Assembly: GCF_034190915.1 (NCBI RefSeq)
Contig: NW_026947486.1
Coordinates: forward strand, 76,302,044-76,366,043
Direction of reading: 5' to 3'
DNA: 64,000 bases
Source: Cavia porcellus
Taxonomy: Eukaryota > Chordata > Mammalia > Rodentia > Caviidae
Shown: piece by piece, positions 31,905 through 42,980 of the stretch
Position numbering within the stretch: the first letter of the stretch is position 1
How the letters are laid out: each line of letters starts with the position of its first letter
Translations under genes and position numbers: made by a program
Notes under the pieces: generated by a model
Database searches by the model: none
What the model saw: only the letters and a program-made list of their open reading frames with translations
Told to the model about the DNA's origin: nothing

Positions 31905-34066
31905 TTATATCTAAGAGTTTTTCAATGGAATTTTGGAGGTATTCTATGTAGAGTATCATGTCATCTGCAAACAATGACACTGTAACTTCTTCTTCCCCTG
32001 TCTTTACCCCTTTTGATTTTTCTCTCTTGTCTAATTGATCTGGCTAGTATTTCCAGAACTACATTAAATAGGAGCAGTGATAAGGGACATCCTTGTGTTG
32101 TGCCTAATTTTAAAATAAAGGCCTTCAAATTTTGGCCATTTAGTATAATACTGGCTCTTGGTTTGTCATAGATGACCTTTATTATATTGAGGTGAGGGCC
32201 ATCTATTCCAATTTTCTGTAAAGTTCTTATGGATCATAAATGAATATTGGACCTTATCAAAGGCTTTTTCTGCATCTATAGAAAAGATCATGCGATTCTT
32301 ATTTTTGGCTTTATTGATATGGTGGATTACATTTATTGATTTACGTATGTTGAACCATCCCTGTATGACGGGGATATATCCCACTTGGTCAAAGTGTATA
32401 ATCTTGATGATTTGCTGCATTCTATTTGCCAATATTTTATTGAGGACTTTTGCATTTGTGTTCATTAGGAAGATTGGTCTGTAATTCTCTATTTTAGTTG
32501 GGTCTTTCTCAGGTTTTGGTACTAGAGTAATATTTTCTTCCAGGAATGACTTAGGAAGTGTTGCTTCTCTTTCAATTTCATTGAAGAGTTTGAGGAGTGT
32601 TGGCATTAAATCTTCTTTGTATTTCTTGTAGAATTGTGTAGTGAATCCGTCTGGACCTGGGTTCTTCTTTGTACATAAGGAATTAATTACTTTTTAAAAT
32701 TTCATTAGGAGAAATTGGGTTATTCAGTAGTTTTACATCTTTGTGACCTAGCTTTGGTACTTCATATGCTTCTAGGAATCTGTCTATTTCTTCTTTGTTA
32801 TCAAACCTTTGAGAGTAGAGGTTTTCAAAATAGGTGTTGATGATTTTGTGTATTTCTATAGAGTCTGTAGTGACTTCGCCTTTTTCATTCCTTATTGCAT
32901 GAATCTGAGCTTTTTCTTCCCTTTTTAAAATAAGGTTGGCTAGGGGCTTATCAATTTTATTTATTCTTTCAAAGAACCAGCTCTGATTCATTGATTCTTT
33001 GGATTGTTTTCTTAGTCTCTGTTGTACTGGTTTCTGCTCTGATTTTTATAATTTCCTCTCTTCTTTTGGCTTTGGGCTTGACCTTCTCTTCTTTTTCTAG
33101 ATATTTGAGGTGTAACATCAGGTTAGTTATTTGTATTTGTTCTGTTTTCCTGATGTGGGAACTCCGTGCAATAAATTTTCCTCTGAAGATGGGTTTCATT
33201 GCATCCCACAGATTCCCGTAATTTGTACTTGTGTTTTCCTTTGCTTGTAGGTATTGTTTAATTTCTTCTTTAATTTCCCCTATGACCCACTGATTACTCA
33301 AGAGAGTGTGTTATTCAGTTTCCATGTGTTTGTGGGATTTTTTCTTTTATCATTTATTTCTAATTTCATAGCGCTATGATCCAATAACATGCAAGGGAAA
33401 ATTTCAACTCTTTTGCATTTATTTAAATATGTTCTATGAGTTCATATATTGTTTACTTTAGAGAATGACCCATGTACTGCTGAGAAGAATTTGTATTCTG
33501 ATGTTGTTGGATTGAACACTCTGTATATTTCTATCAAGTTCATTTTTCAGAGGTGCGATTCAGTTCTGTTATTTCTTTGCTGATTTTCTGTCTAGTTGAT
33601 CTGTTCCTTGGTGTCAATGGTATGTTAAGGTCTCCTGTTATAATTGTGTTAGTGATAATTTGGTTTTTCAATTCTGTTAATACTTGTTTTATATAACTGG
33701 GTGCTCTGGAATTTGATGCATATATATTTAAGATAGTTATCTCTTCCTCTTGGAGTTTTCCCCTAACAAGTATGTAGTGACCTTCTTTATCTCTTCTGAT
33801 CATTATTGGTTTAAAGTTCACATTGTCTGTGAACAGAATGGCTACTCACGCTTTTTTGGGGGGTTCCTGTTGCATGAAGTATTGTTTTGCATCCTTTGAC
33901 TTTCAGTCTGTGAGTTTCCTTTTGGGTTAGATGGGTTTCTTGTAGACAGCCTATGGTTGGATTTTGTTTCTTTATCCATTCCGCCAGTCTATCTCTTTTG
34001 ATTGGTTGCTTTGATACCATTTACATTAATGGTTATAACTATTATATGTCGGTTTGTTGTTGACAT
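30241..34066 (-). pseudogene. L1 ORF2 pseudogene, near full length
   Basis: ORF2p nicks the target with its endonuclease and copies RNA by reverse transcription. The start is the ATG at 34066 ('MSTTNRHIIVITINVNGI', frameshift soon after). Endonuclease: 34020-33811 with 'CLQETHLT' (catalytic Glu retained) and 33821-33540 with 'TGDLNIPLTPRNRST'. Inter-domain: 33301-32683, with '[19 protein letters not shown]'. RT: 32606-32166 with '[19 protein letters not shown]' and '[15 protein letters not shown]' (motif A). C-terminal part: 31123-30896 and 30741-30400 with '[18 protein letters not shown]' (cysteine-rich area). About 1275 codons in span, matching a normal ORF2, but broken by frameshifts and by a (TTTA)n expansion at 31873-31905. 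Confidence 0.88.
31873..31905. repeat. (TTTA)n microsatellite within ORF2
   Basis: About eight units, at a place where other copies read 'tgaattcacttattaaatc'. It disrupts the ORF2 frame. Confidence 0.9.
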
Positions 34067-34106
34067 GTTATCTTTCTGCTGTTGTATCTTTATCTTTCTG
34101 TTCTGT

Positions 34107-35155
34107 TTAGTTGTCTGCTTTGCCTAGTGGTGTTTTCCTAAGTGTAGCTAAACTGTCTTTCAATATTCTTTGCAGGGTTGGTTTGGTGATCATGAAGTTC
34201 TTCAGCTGTTCTTTGCATTGGATATATCTTATTTCTCCATTGATTCTGAAGGACAGTTTTTCAGGGTACATCAGTCTAGGTTGGAAATCATTTTCCTTTA
34301 GGATCTGGGATACTTCACTCCGTGATCTTCTTGACTTTATTGTTTCTGCTGAGAAGTCTGCTATGATTCTGATAGGTTTTCCTTTATAAGTGATGTCTCT
34401 TTTCTCTCTGACAGCTTTTAATATTCTATTCTTATGTTGGACTTCTGGGATGGTGATTATTATATGTCTGGGTGTAGTTTTACTTTGGTTATGACTATTT
34501 GGAGTTTTATATGCATCACTGATCCTGATAGTTGTTTTCTGATCTCAGGTTTGGGAAATTTTCAGCTATTGCTTTTCTAAATATCCTTTTGACATCCTTC
34601 GTGTTGTTCCCTGCTTTTTCATTAATCCGTATCAATCTTATGTTGCTTTTCTTTGCATCATATTGCAGTTGTTGAATTGTTATTTCCTAATTACTTGTTA
34701 TTTTGAAAAGATCTTTCCTTTTCTGTTCACTAGCTGCAATCTCGTGTTCTATGTCTGAAAATCTATCTTAACTTTCATTGTAGCTGTTTTTATAGCTTTC
34801 AGTGGAAGTTTTGATTTCCTGTATATTTTTTGCATCTGCTTTATGTATTCTGTTTGCTTCTTATATTGTTCATCCAGGGATTCTTTTTGTTTAGTTCCTC
34901 CAATTTTTTAACTGTGTCTTCTTTAGATATTTTCAGCATCTCTTTCATTACTTTTATCATTTCTTCTTTTACCTGGGAGATTATTTCTAGTCTGAGTTCC
35001 TTTAAAGCATCCTGGAGTTGCTTCTTTATTTCAGTTGCTATAATGTCCAATATTTCCGGTGTATGGCATATGTTTTCTTCTGTGTATATCGCTCTTAAGT
35101 TTTCTTTGGATGGGCTGGAGGTTTGAAATTTTAATTTGGTCTTTCGTTTTGTCAT
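34107..35155 (-). pseudogene. L1 ORF1 pseudogene
   Basis: The start is the ATG at 35155 ('MTKRKTKLKFQTSSPSKEN'), which matches the start of the copy at 41943. The N-terminal 104 codons are open and rich in K/E heptad-like sequence ('EEMIKVMKEMLKISKEDTV'), the coiled coil that trimerises ORF1p. Frameshifts follow near 34880. The RRM and C-terminal domain are readable in other frames (34620-34260), and the stop is at 34109-34107. Span about 349 codons. The spacer to ORF2 is 40 bp, as in other L1s. Confidence 0.85.
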
Positions 35156-35760
35156 TTTCCTATATTTCTGTGTTTCAAGTGTTATTCCAAGGCTTCTCCA
35201 GGATCTGTTGGAGATCCTCTTCTATGCCCTCAGCTCCTGGGCCTCTGGCCACCGAGCTCCTCAGATTGAGAGAGGGTCACTTGGGGTGGGGCAGGCTGAC
35301 CCAAGCCCAGCCCCACTCACCCCACAGCCCCTGGAACTGATGGTGCCCACTAACTCAGAACTCCAGAGTCCTCCAAGCACAGCTGAGAGCATGGAGGCCA
35401 CCCTATGCCTGCCTGGACCCGCTGAGCTGGTCCAATGCACCAGAAAGACACAAAGTTCCCTCTCCGGGGCTGAGTGAGAGTCCCAAACTAGCTGGACTTG
35501 GGAGAAAGTGCACAGGGCACGTACACCAGGCCACCCAGTCTCTGCAACCGATGGCACCCACTTGCTTGCTCAAAACTCCAAAGTCCATCAACCACTGCTG
35601 GGAGCAGGGAGGCTTCTGCAGGCCCACTCAGGACCTGCCATGGTGGTCCAGTGCACTGGGAAGTCACAAAGTTCCCTCTTCCAGGTCTGAACTCCAGAGT
35701 TCGCCAAGCACTGCAGGAAGCAGGGAGGCCACTGCAAGCCCACTCAGGACTCCTCTATTG
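35156..35760 (-). promoter_or_regulatory. L1 5'UTR, GC-rich, with imperfect repeats
   Basis: GC-rich segment between the TSD and ORF1. A unit containing 'actccagagt' plus 'agcagggaggc' or 'agcatggaggc' recurs at about 35356, 35572 and 35689 (spacing about 216 and 117), and 'cacaaagttccctct' occurs at about 35449 and 35666. It presumably holds the L1 promoter. The sequence differs from the 70-bp and 50-bp arrays at 12.4 and 37.3 kb. Confidence 0.7.
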
Positions 35761-36119
35761 CTCTGAAATTTTTCATCTAGAAAGTATGCAGTGATCTTCT
35801 TTACCTTCTTTGACAATTCTTAGTTTGAAACACACTGTGTCTGCATACAATGTATCTACTCCCGCTTTTTTCTGGGTTCCTATTTCATGTAGTATTGTTT
35901 ACCGTGCTTTGACTTTCAATCTACGAGTTTCTTTTTGAGTTAGATGTGTTTCTTGTATACAGCATACTTTGGGCTTTTGTTTCTTGATATATTCTGCCAG
36001 TCTGTTTCTTTTGATTGGTGAATTGAGGCCATTTATTTTAATAGTTATAATTGATATGTGTTGGTATATCTATCATGCTTTTTGTTCTGTTGTTAGTTCC
36101 CTTATTTCATATCTGTTTA

Positions 36120-37178
36120 ATTGAATTTCCTGCATGATAGTTTCTTTCTGATGTTTTTCTTGGAATTTCAGGCATTTTTGTCACGGTATAGATTATCTTC
36201 CAGTACTCTTTGTAGTGTTATTTTGGTGGTCATGAATTTCTTCAGTTGTTCTTTGTTATGGATGTATCTTATTTCTCCATTAATATTTGCAATGTGCAAT
36301 CTAGCTTGGAATTTTCTTTTCTTTCAGGGCTTGAATTATTTCCTCCAAGCTTTTCTTCATTTGTGGGTTTGTGTTGAGAAGTCAGTCATGATTCTAATGG
36401 ATTTTCTTTTGTAGATAATGTTTTTCTTTTCTCCAACAGCTTTTAATACTCTGTTTTTGTACTGAAGCCTGGGATCTTGACTGTCATATTTCTAGGTGTA
36501 AGTTTATTTTGGTTATGACTGTTTGCAGTCCTATATGCCTCACTTTTCTGCATGTCAGATTCTGTTCCCATGCTTGGAAATTTTTCTGCTACTATTTCTT
36601 CAAATAATTTTATTATCATTTATGTTGGCTCCTGCTTCTTTGCTGAGAATCATAAAGCTGCTGTTTTTTTCTTTGCATTGTCTTGGAGCTGTGGAATTTT
36701 TAAATTATGTTCCTTTGCTATTTTTAAGAAATCATTTCCTGATGGTCACTAGCTTCAATCCTGACTTCAAGATCTGAAAGTCTATTTTTAGCTTTCTTCA
36801 AAAAGTTTTTTCAGCTTTCAGTGGAATTTTTAACTTCCTAGATACCTGTTTTAAACTGCTTTATGCATTCTAATCCTTTCCTATATTGTTCATTCAGTTT
36901 CCATTATTCTTCTGTGCTCTTAAAATTTTTTTTTGACTATGACTTCTCCAGCTATGTTAAGCGATTCTTTCATTATGGATGTCAATTCTTTTTTGTCTGA
37001 GAGTTTGTTTCTAATCTGATTTCCTCTTTAGCTTCATCAATTTGTTTCTTTACTTCATTTGCTATCTTTTCAGAGATTTTAGGTGCAGGGCTTTCAATTT
37101 CTTTGTTTCAATGTTTCCTGTACTTGTTATGGAAGGGTTGATGTTCTGAGATTGCATTTTGCTTTTTTGTTTTGTCAT
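36120..37178 (-). pseudogene. L1 ORF1 pseudogene of the split antisense L1
   Basis: The minus-strand start at 37178 ('ATGACAAAACAAAA', MTKQK) is equivalent to MTKRK in other copies. Downstream the coiled-coil, RRM and C-terminal regions align by position with the ORF1 at 34107-35155 but are interrupted by many stops, so no frame over about 100 codons survives. The ORF2 start follows at about 36076. Exact 3' boundary uncertain. Confidence 0.75.
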
Positions 37179-37300
37179 TTTCTCCTGCTGATTCAGTCTT
37201 GCTACTTTATTTTCAATTTTGCTAGTTTCCCCTGTATCTTGTGTGCATTATATCAAGGTCCTACTGTGAGACTTGTTTTCTCCCAGTTTCCAGCCCAGAG

Positions 37301-37450
37301 TAGAGGGCAGTGTCACCAGCATGGTTGCTGGTTGACTGTGGTCACATGGGAGGAGGGCAGCATCACCAGTGTGGTCGCAGCCCTGCCACATTCGCCTGGG
37401 TGGATAACAGGATCACCAGCATCATCATAGGCTCACCACGATCACCTGGA
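37301..37450 (-). promoter_or_regulatory. L1 5'UTR array: three 50-bp monomers
   Basis: A motif 'gg(g)cag(t/c)(g/a)tcaccag' recurs at 50-bp spacing (37302, 37352, 37402), and each unit ends 'tcacatggg', 'tcgcctggg' or 'tcacctgg'. It lies upstream of the ORF1 start at 37178 on the minus strand, where an L1 promoter belongs. The L1 ends at about 37450. Confidence 0.7.
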
Positions 37451-37917
37451 TTGATGTAACATATTTTAGAATTCTTTTTATTTGGATTTTTCTTCATTAT
37501 TGAGCAAAGATCAACTTGATGCTCACATTTCTAGACCTTGAATTATAACATTCTTTATTGGATAAGCAGGCACCTCTGGACTTGGCATAAATGTAAAGTG
37601 CCACCTTAGAAGTCATGGTTTCATTATTCAGTGGTGACACTAAGAGACATCCAGATTCACAGGATAAGGACCCCTTAAAACTGGCAAAGGCCCCAGAAAC
37701 TGATCTGGGATGTCTACAAATTGACTGGTAAAGGTCATCTGTTTGCTCATTCTTTCCTTTCTTCATTATTTTATGCCAGAAACACTTTTTATTGCCTATT
37801 AGATATCAGTGCCTTGTCTCACTCTCAGAAAGGTCTAATCTGGGGAGAGGGGCTTGATGGGTAAGTAAGCAGACCACAGCAATGTGCATGGATCTGTGAA
37901 CCAGAGGCAGTGCCAAG
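37451..37917. other. Intergenic, no recognised feature
   Basis: No repeat or coding frame recognised. Confidence 0.45.
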
Positions 37918-38075
37918 TAATAGTTTAGAAAGTATACTCTAAACCACAGTCCTGTTTTACACCACAGCCTTGGCTATGTGACCTTGGATAAGCTATAAAC
38001 TTCCTCACTTGACTACAGACCCAGCATCTAAGGGATGAGCCTACTCTGTAAAGTGAGGTCTGTGGGGCTAGAACA
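37918..38075 (+). repeat. MIR SINE
   Basis: 'tttagaaagtatactctaaa', then 'ttggctatgtgaccttggat', 'aagctataaacttcctcac' follow the MIR core order ('agctgtgtgaccttgggcaa'). Confidence 0.7.
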
Positions 38076-39175
38076 GCACGAATAGGTAACTTTACAACTG
38101 ATTCTGGTTAGACGGTTTCCAGAAACTTAGAAAGCTGTGAAAATCCTAGCAAGGCTGGATTTTCTCTTTAAAAATATCCTACAGTGAGGGCAGGACACAG
38201 GCAGGTGGACAGCTGGTACACAGAACATTTGCCTATTTAGACATGGAGGGCTGGGTTCAGGTCAGATGAGTGATCCACTGAGGTACTTATGAGCAAGGTA
38301 GACTTCATTTCTGGCTAAGTTGACAGAACCTGAAGACAAAAGTGATGTTATGAGCTGTCCCTTGTTAGCAGTATATGACGAAGACACTACACAGTACAGG
38401 AACCCAGCTGACAGTGCTGGTATAGGCAGCTCTGGCACCATTATAATGGTTTCTCAGATTTCTTGGTAACAGATAGAGTGACCAAGCTGCTGCCATGCTG
38501 TGACAACATCACTGCATTTTCACTAAGACCACACTCCCTCTGGGCAGTTTAGGGATCACTGAGTGAGCCCAGTAAAGATGTTAGACAGATCTGTTCATGA
38601 GAGGCACTAGACTGTTCTGACTGACTGTCAAAGACTTTGAGACAAACTTGCTAAGCTTTCCTTTGACCTATATATCAGGACTAGACCCTCCCTTCGTCCT
38701 TCATTCCCTCCCTCCTTCTCTTCCACTTTTTCCTCCCCTTTCATCACTCAATTCCTTCTCTTTTTTCTCTCTCCATCACTCAGAATCTCCTTCACTTGCA
38801 TTGCTTCACAGTAGAGACTGGTGGTTCTGTCAGACTCATCCATCTTCTTCCCCATTCTGTATCACATGGGTTATCCTTAAAATATTTTTCTCTTAATCCT
38901 ATGATTTTCTCTGTTTCTTAAGGGACCAGGAACAATAAAAAGGGGTCACCTTCATGTGTAGCTTAAAGGATAAAAGTTGCAATAACAAGGACTTCTTTGG
39001 ACACTGAATACAACAGTTTTTCCATTTCATTATTTAATGAATACAGATTCACACGGAACACTTCAGGAGCCAAGCAAAGCACTAGGCTCTAGGAAACAAG
39101 ATAAACAAATTGATCTTTCCAAATACATCAAGAAAGACAGTATAAAATAATTAAATAATTGAGAAAACACTTTTG

Positions 39176-39212
<37 letters not shown>

Positions 39213-39224
39213 TAAAGGCTAGTG
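38076..39224. other. Intergenic; pyrimidine-rich patch and (TG)n
   Basis: No gene recognised. Pyrimidine-rich at 38690-38800 and a clean (TG)n run at 39179-39209 next to the L2 fragment. Confidence 0.6.
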
Positions 39225-39520
39225 ATGTGGTCCAAACCCTTTACTGTAAGAGTCTTCATAATCTGGCCCTTCCTAATTCTCTATTCCTTTTCTCATCAAA
39301 TCTTTCTTGTACTCTACATCAATCAGATAGAAATGCTTGAAATCCCCAAATCATCCATCTTCCTTCTTATTCTTTGCCCTACTAGTAGCTTTGGCCCTTC
39401 TGCCATGCTTAGTTCAGGCATCTCTGCTCTGAGATGTTCTTCCTAAGGAATTGAAAGTACTTTTCCTTTGTGTTACCATAATGCCTTCTACCTTGTTCAT
39501 AAATTAATTATAAGCAAGTA
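39225..39520 (+). repeat. L2 LINE 3' fragment
   Basis: 'agagtcttcataatctggcc' followed by 'ttctcatcaaatctttcttg', 'ctctacatcaatcagataga' and 'tctgctctgagatgttcttc' parallels the L2 3' region ('catgatctggcccc...'). Ancient and degraded. Confidence 0.6.
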
Positions 39521-40109
39521 AATGGAAAGCTACAGACAAGCGAAAATACCATGCACAAGAAATATGATGAATATTCCTTCTTTCTAAATTAATTGGCTCA
39601 TATTTAAGAAATGGAATTTCCATTCTTAATGTTCAAGCCAAACATGATTTGTGCTTTGTTGTAGAACCAGCTACCTACCCAATGCTTGTTTTCCCTTACA
39701 TTTTCTTTGTAGTTAATGTGTTCAGCTAAAAATATTTATGCTGCCTAGTGTGTCTTGCAAACACAAGTAGACAGTGAGACACAGGTATAAGTCAAGAGTT
39801 AGGGCTTCTAGGAAACACTTTTTGCCTTTTGACTCTACTTTCCACTGCCTGATACTTGAATATGATAATATTCTAGCAGACATCTTGGGACCATGATGGA
39901 ACGGTCAAGAGAATCACAAACACCCCTGACATTCTTGAGCTAAACCAACACCAGCAACTGCCTACCTTTAGATTTATTATTACATAAGACAAATAAACCC
40001 TCATGTGTTTCAGGCACTATAATCAAATTTCTTTTACTCACAGATTAACACAATTTTGCACAGATCAAATTCAACAAATTCTATTTCCTCCTTAGTTGTA
40101 CTCACATTT
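39521..40109. other. Intergenic, no recognised feature
   Basis: Nothing recognised. Confidence 0.45.
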
Positions 40110-40445
40110 AGAGTATGTTGCTCCTTCCCCATCACCTTTTATCCTAAACCTCTGCCTATTAAATCATATCCATCATCAAAGACTGAGTTCTGATAATACC
40201 AACTTTATGAGATTTTATTTTATTCCCTTAATCCAGATGGGATATTTCTCTCCTATGACTCATTTGTATTATACTTTATCTTGATCATTATATTTCAAAA
40301 CAGAAATATATAACATTCTGCTTTGTATGATTGGTATTAACACTCTTACTTATATTGCATAGTTCTTTGTATGCTTTGATAGCAGAGATACACATAGTCA
40401 ATATTTAGCAAATTGTTACTGAATTAAATAAAATTTTGCATTGTG
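40110..40445 (+). repeat. Possible L2 LINE 3' end
   Basis: Ends 'gatagcagagatacacatag' then 'caatatttagcaaattgtta', reminiscent of the L2 terminus ('gcacatagtaggcgctcaat'). Weak. Confidence 0.4.
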
Positions 40446-41243
40446 AACATGCCTTCTCTTTATACACACATGTTGACATACACAGTTGGTCCCTGACTTC
40501 AGTTTGTTTTGAAAAAAAAATTAAGTGGAATATGAACAACTGAGTACACAAAATATGCTCTCAAATGATATCTTTCTTAATTAACTGGGAACATAAAATT
40601 ATTTCAATGACAATAACAGACTTAATTCTGTTTAATTTTGATTGAACATTGTTTCACTTAAACATTTGTTTATCAAATTTCTTCACTGTAAAGTCATAGT
40701 GCTATGAACAAAGTTGTATTAAGGGGAATGAGACGTTGAGCTTGGAATGTTATGATCGTAGATAAAATACAGAGGTGATGAAAATCCCAGCTGAATGATT
40801 TGAGATCCTGAATTAAGTTGACAATAAGGAGAATGAAAAAGAGAAACAAGCTAGCATTGCTTAGCCTACACGAGAATAGGTTTGAAAATGTTTTTAAAAA
40901 CATCTGTTGCTCATACTTATATCAGATACTGGGATTCTAGAGAGCATAACACACCCCAAAATGATGCATATAAAATGAGCAAATCAGTTGATAGTGTGTG
41001 TTTAAAGAGGATACTTTGATGGAAACACAAATAGGGATTCATAATTCTTTTTAAAAATAAACCATAAAACAAGTATCTGAGGAGAGTTCATTAGAAAGAA
41101 AGATCTCTACAGAAGAAAAGTTTGTCTCCTAAAAGCATTTTGTATCTATTATACCCTTAACCATATTGTATTGTAAAGCTTTATTTATACTTTTTCCAAA
41201 TTTTCGAGCAAAATATCATATATTAGTTATTTTTGGGTCTACT
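40446..41243. other. Intergenic, no recognised feature
   Basis: AT-rich, nothing recognised. Confidence 0.45.
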
Positions 41244-41292
41244 TAGCACATGCCTGACACATGGCTGACTCTCAATAACTAACTGATTGCTT
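41244..41292 (+). repeat. L2/MIR 3' terminal fragment
   Basis: 'agcacatgcctgacacatgg' followed by 'ctctcaataactaactgatt' matches the shared L2/MIR tail. Confidence 0.6.
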
Positions 41293-41364
41293 ATTGTTGT
41301 CTTTCTAGGCTTGAATGACCATGGGGACTGGGGCTGAAACATAGTAGTTAAGAACTTGCTTAAC

Positions 41365-41942
41365 TACCCATTTCGGCTGCAATCTGAGAACTGTGGAGTT
41401 TCAAGAAAGCAGGCAGGCGCACACTGTCCCCAGAGCCCAGCTTATTTGGGATCCCGCACCATCTGGGTGCAGTGGAATGGCTGGATGGGTCTGGGGCGCC
41501 TGCATACACCTCCTTGTGAGTCTGGAGGACTGTGGATTCCTAAGAAAGCAGGCAAGCATCACCACTTCCAGAGGCCCCGCAGCCTGCCATAAGAGCGCAG
41601 CGCACTCTCCCCCAAGCCTAGCCTGTTTGGGACCCTCTAGCCTTCCGGGTGCAGTGAAGTGGCTAGGCACATCTGAGGCACCTATATCCACCTCCCCATT
41701 CCTGCTGCACTCAGAGAACTGTGGAGTTTCAAGCAAGCAGCAGGGCGCACACTGTCCCTGGAGCCCAGCCTATCTGGGACTGGAGAGTTCTAAGCAGGCA
41801 GACAAGCGCCATGAGTTCCAGAGGCCCAGTGGCCTGGGGGAACTGGGCGCCAGAGTCCCAGGAGCTGTGAACATAGAAGTGGATTTCCAACAGACCCTGA
41901 GGAAGCTTTCAAATAACACTTGAAAAACAGAAATATAGGAAA
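41365..41942 (+). promoter_or_regulatory. L1 5'UTR, GC-rich, with duplicated long modules
   Basis: Three module types recur: A 'aactgtggagtttcaag' (41390 and 41716), B 'agcaggcaagc'/'cagaggcccc' type (41530 and 41785), and C 'ccgggtgcagtg'/'cacctatatccacctcc' type (41450 and 41635). Order A-C-B-C-A-B. Long frames here (for example 41393-41923) are a by-product of GC richness. Presumed promoter region; activity not shown by sequence. Confidence 0.75.
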
Positions 41943-42971
41943 ATGACAAAACGAAAGACCAAATTACAACCTCAAACCTCCAGCCCATCTCAAGAAACCC
42001 TAGGAGCGACATATATAGAAGAAAACATATGCCATACACCTAAAATATTGAACATAATAGCTACTGAAATAAACAAGCAACTCTGTGAAGTTTTAAAGGA
42101 ATTCAAACTCGAAATAATCTCCCAGGTAAAAGAAGAAATGATCAAAGAAATGAAAGAGATGCTGAATACATCTAAAGAAAATGCAGTTAAGAAATTGGAG
42201 GAACTAAACAAAAAGATACAATCCCTAGATGAGGAAAATAAGAAATAAACATAATACATAAAGCAGATGCACAGAGATATACAGGAAACCAAAAACTCCA
42301 CTGAAAGCTGTAAAAACCGCCTCAAGGAAAGTGAAGATAGAATTTCAGACCTTGAAGACAGGATTGCAGATAGTGAACAGGAAAGGAAAGATCTTTTAAA
42401 AACAACAAGGAATCAGGAAATAACAATTCAACAACTACAAGATGATGCAAAGGAAAACAACATGAGATTGATAGGGATTAATGAAAAAGAAGGGGACAAC
42501 ATCAAGGACGTCAAGAGGATATTTAGAGAAGTAATAGCTGAAAATTTCCCAAGCATGAGATCAGAAACCGATATCAGGTTCAGTGAAGTCTAAAGAACTC
42601 CAAATAGTCATAACCAAAATAAAACTACACCCAGACATATCATAATCACCATCACAGAAATCCAACACAAGAATAGATTATTAAAAGCTGTCATAGAAAA
42701 GACAGATCACTTCTAAAGGAAAACCTATCAGAATCACAGCAGACTTCTTAACACAAACAATAAAGTCAAGAAGAGCATGGAGTGAAGTATTCCAGATACT
42801 AAAGCAAAATGATTTCCAACCTAGACTGATGTACCCTGAGGAACTATCATTCAAAATTGGTGGTGAAATAAGATACTTCCATGACAAAGAACAGCTGAAG
42901 AACGTCATTAACACCAAGCCAATGCTACAAAAAATATTGAGAGATAGTTTAGATACACAAAGGAAAAAATA
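41943..42971 (+). pseudogene. L1 ORF1 pseudogene (stops only, frame largely kept)
   Basis: ORF1p packages L1 RNA. The start at 41943 ('MTKRKTKLQPQTSS') follows the 5'UTR. Residues about 30-100 are a K/E-rich coiled coil ('EEMIKEMKEMLNTSKENAV'). Stops at 42246-42248 and shortly after interrupt it. The same frame then reads the second coiled-coil half from 42267 ('DRISDLEDRIADSEQERKD') and the RRM ('NNMRLIGINEKEGDN'), with a TAA at 42591-42593. The C-terminal domain follows ('HKNRLLKAVIEKTD', with a frameshift after it; then 'LMYPEELSFKIGGEIRYFH'). ORF1 ends near 42971 ('RDSLDTQRKK'). Span about 343 codons, normal length. Confidence 0.88.
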
Positions 42972-42980
42972 GAATATAAC

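Larger units (their letters stand above)
28611..35774 (-). mobile_element. Full-length antisense L1 with 14-bp TSD
   Basis: Perfect direct repeats 'ctctgaaatttttc' at 28611-28624 and 35761-35774 bracket the element. On the minus strand: 5'UTR 35760-35156, ORF1 35155-34107, 40-bp spacer, ORF2 34066 to about 30241, a 1.4 kb 3'UTR 30240-28704 (carrying a later ID SINE), then about 70 bp of non-L1 sequence and a poly(A) (T8 at 28626-28633). The order and lengths are those of a complete L1. Both ORFs carry frameshifts, so it is not active now. Confidence 0.9.
24600..37450 (-). mobile_element. Antisense L1 with complete 5' end, split by two later L1s
   Basis: Pieces at 37450-35761, 28624-26052 and 25372-24600 join into one L1 on the minus strand: 5'UTR with 50-bp monomers, ORF1, ORF2. 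The first interruption (28625-35760) is a full-length L1 with a 14-bp TSD. The second (25373-26051) is an L1 tail with a 12-bp TSD. The 3' end is absent: ORF2 stops at about 24600 just before the final 'YSA..KKDHIE' region. That makes three layers of insertion. Confidence 0.85.

Noticed and set aside
41393..41923. 176-codon open frame, the longest on the plus strand outside recognised L1 proteins
   Set aside because: It lies in the GC-rich, internally repeated L1 5'UTR just upstream of ORF1, has overlapping long frames on both strands, and shows no domain-like sequence.
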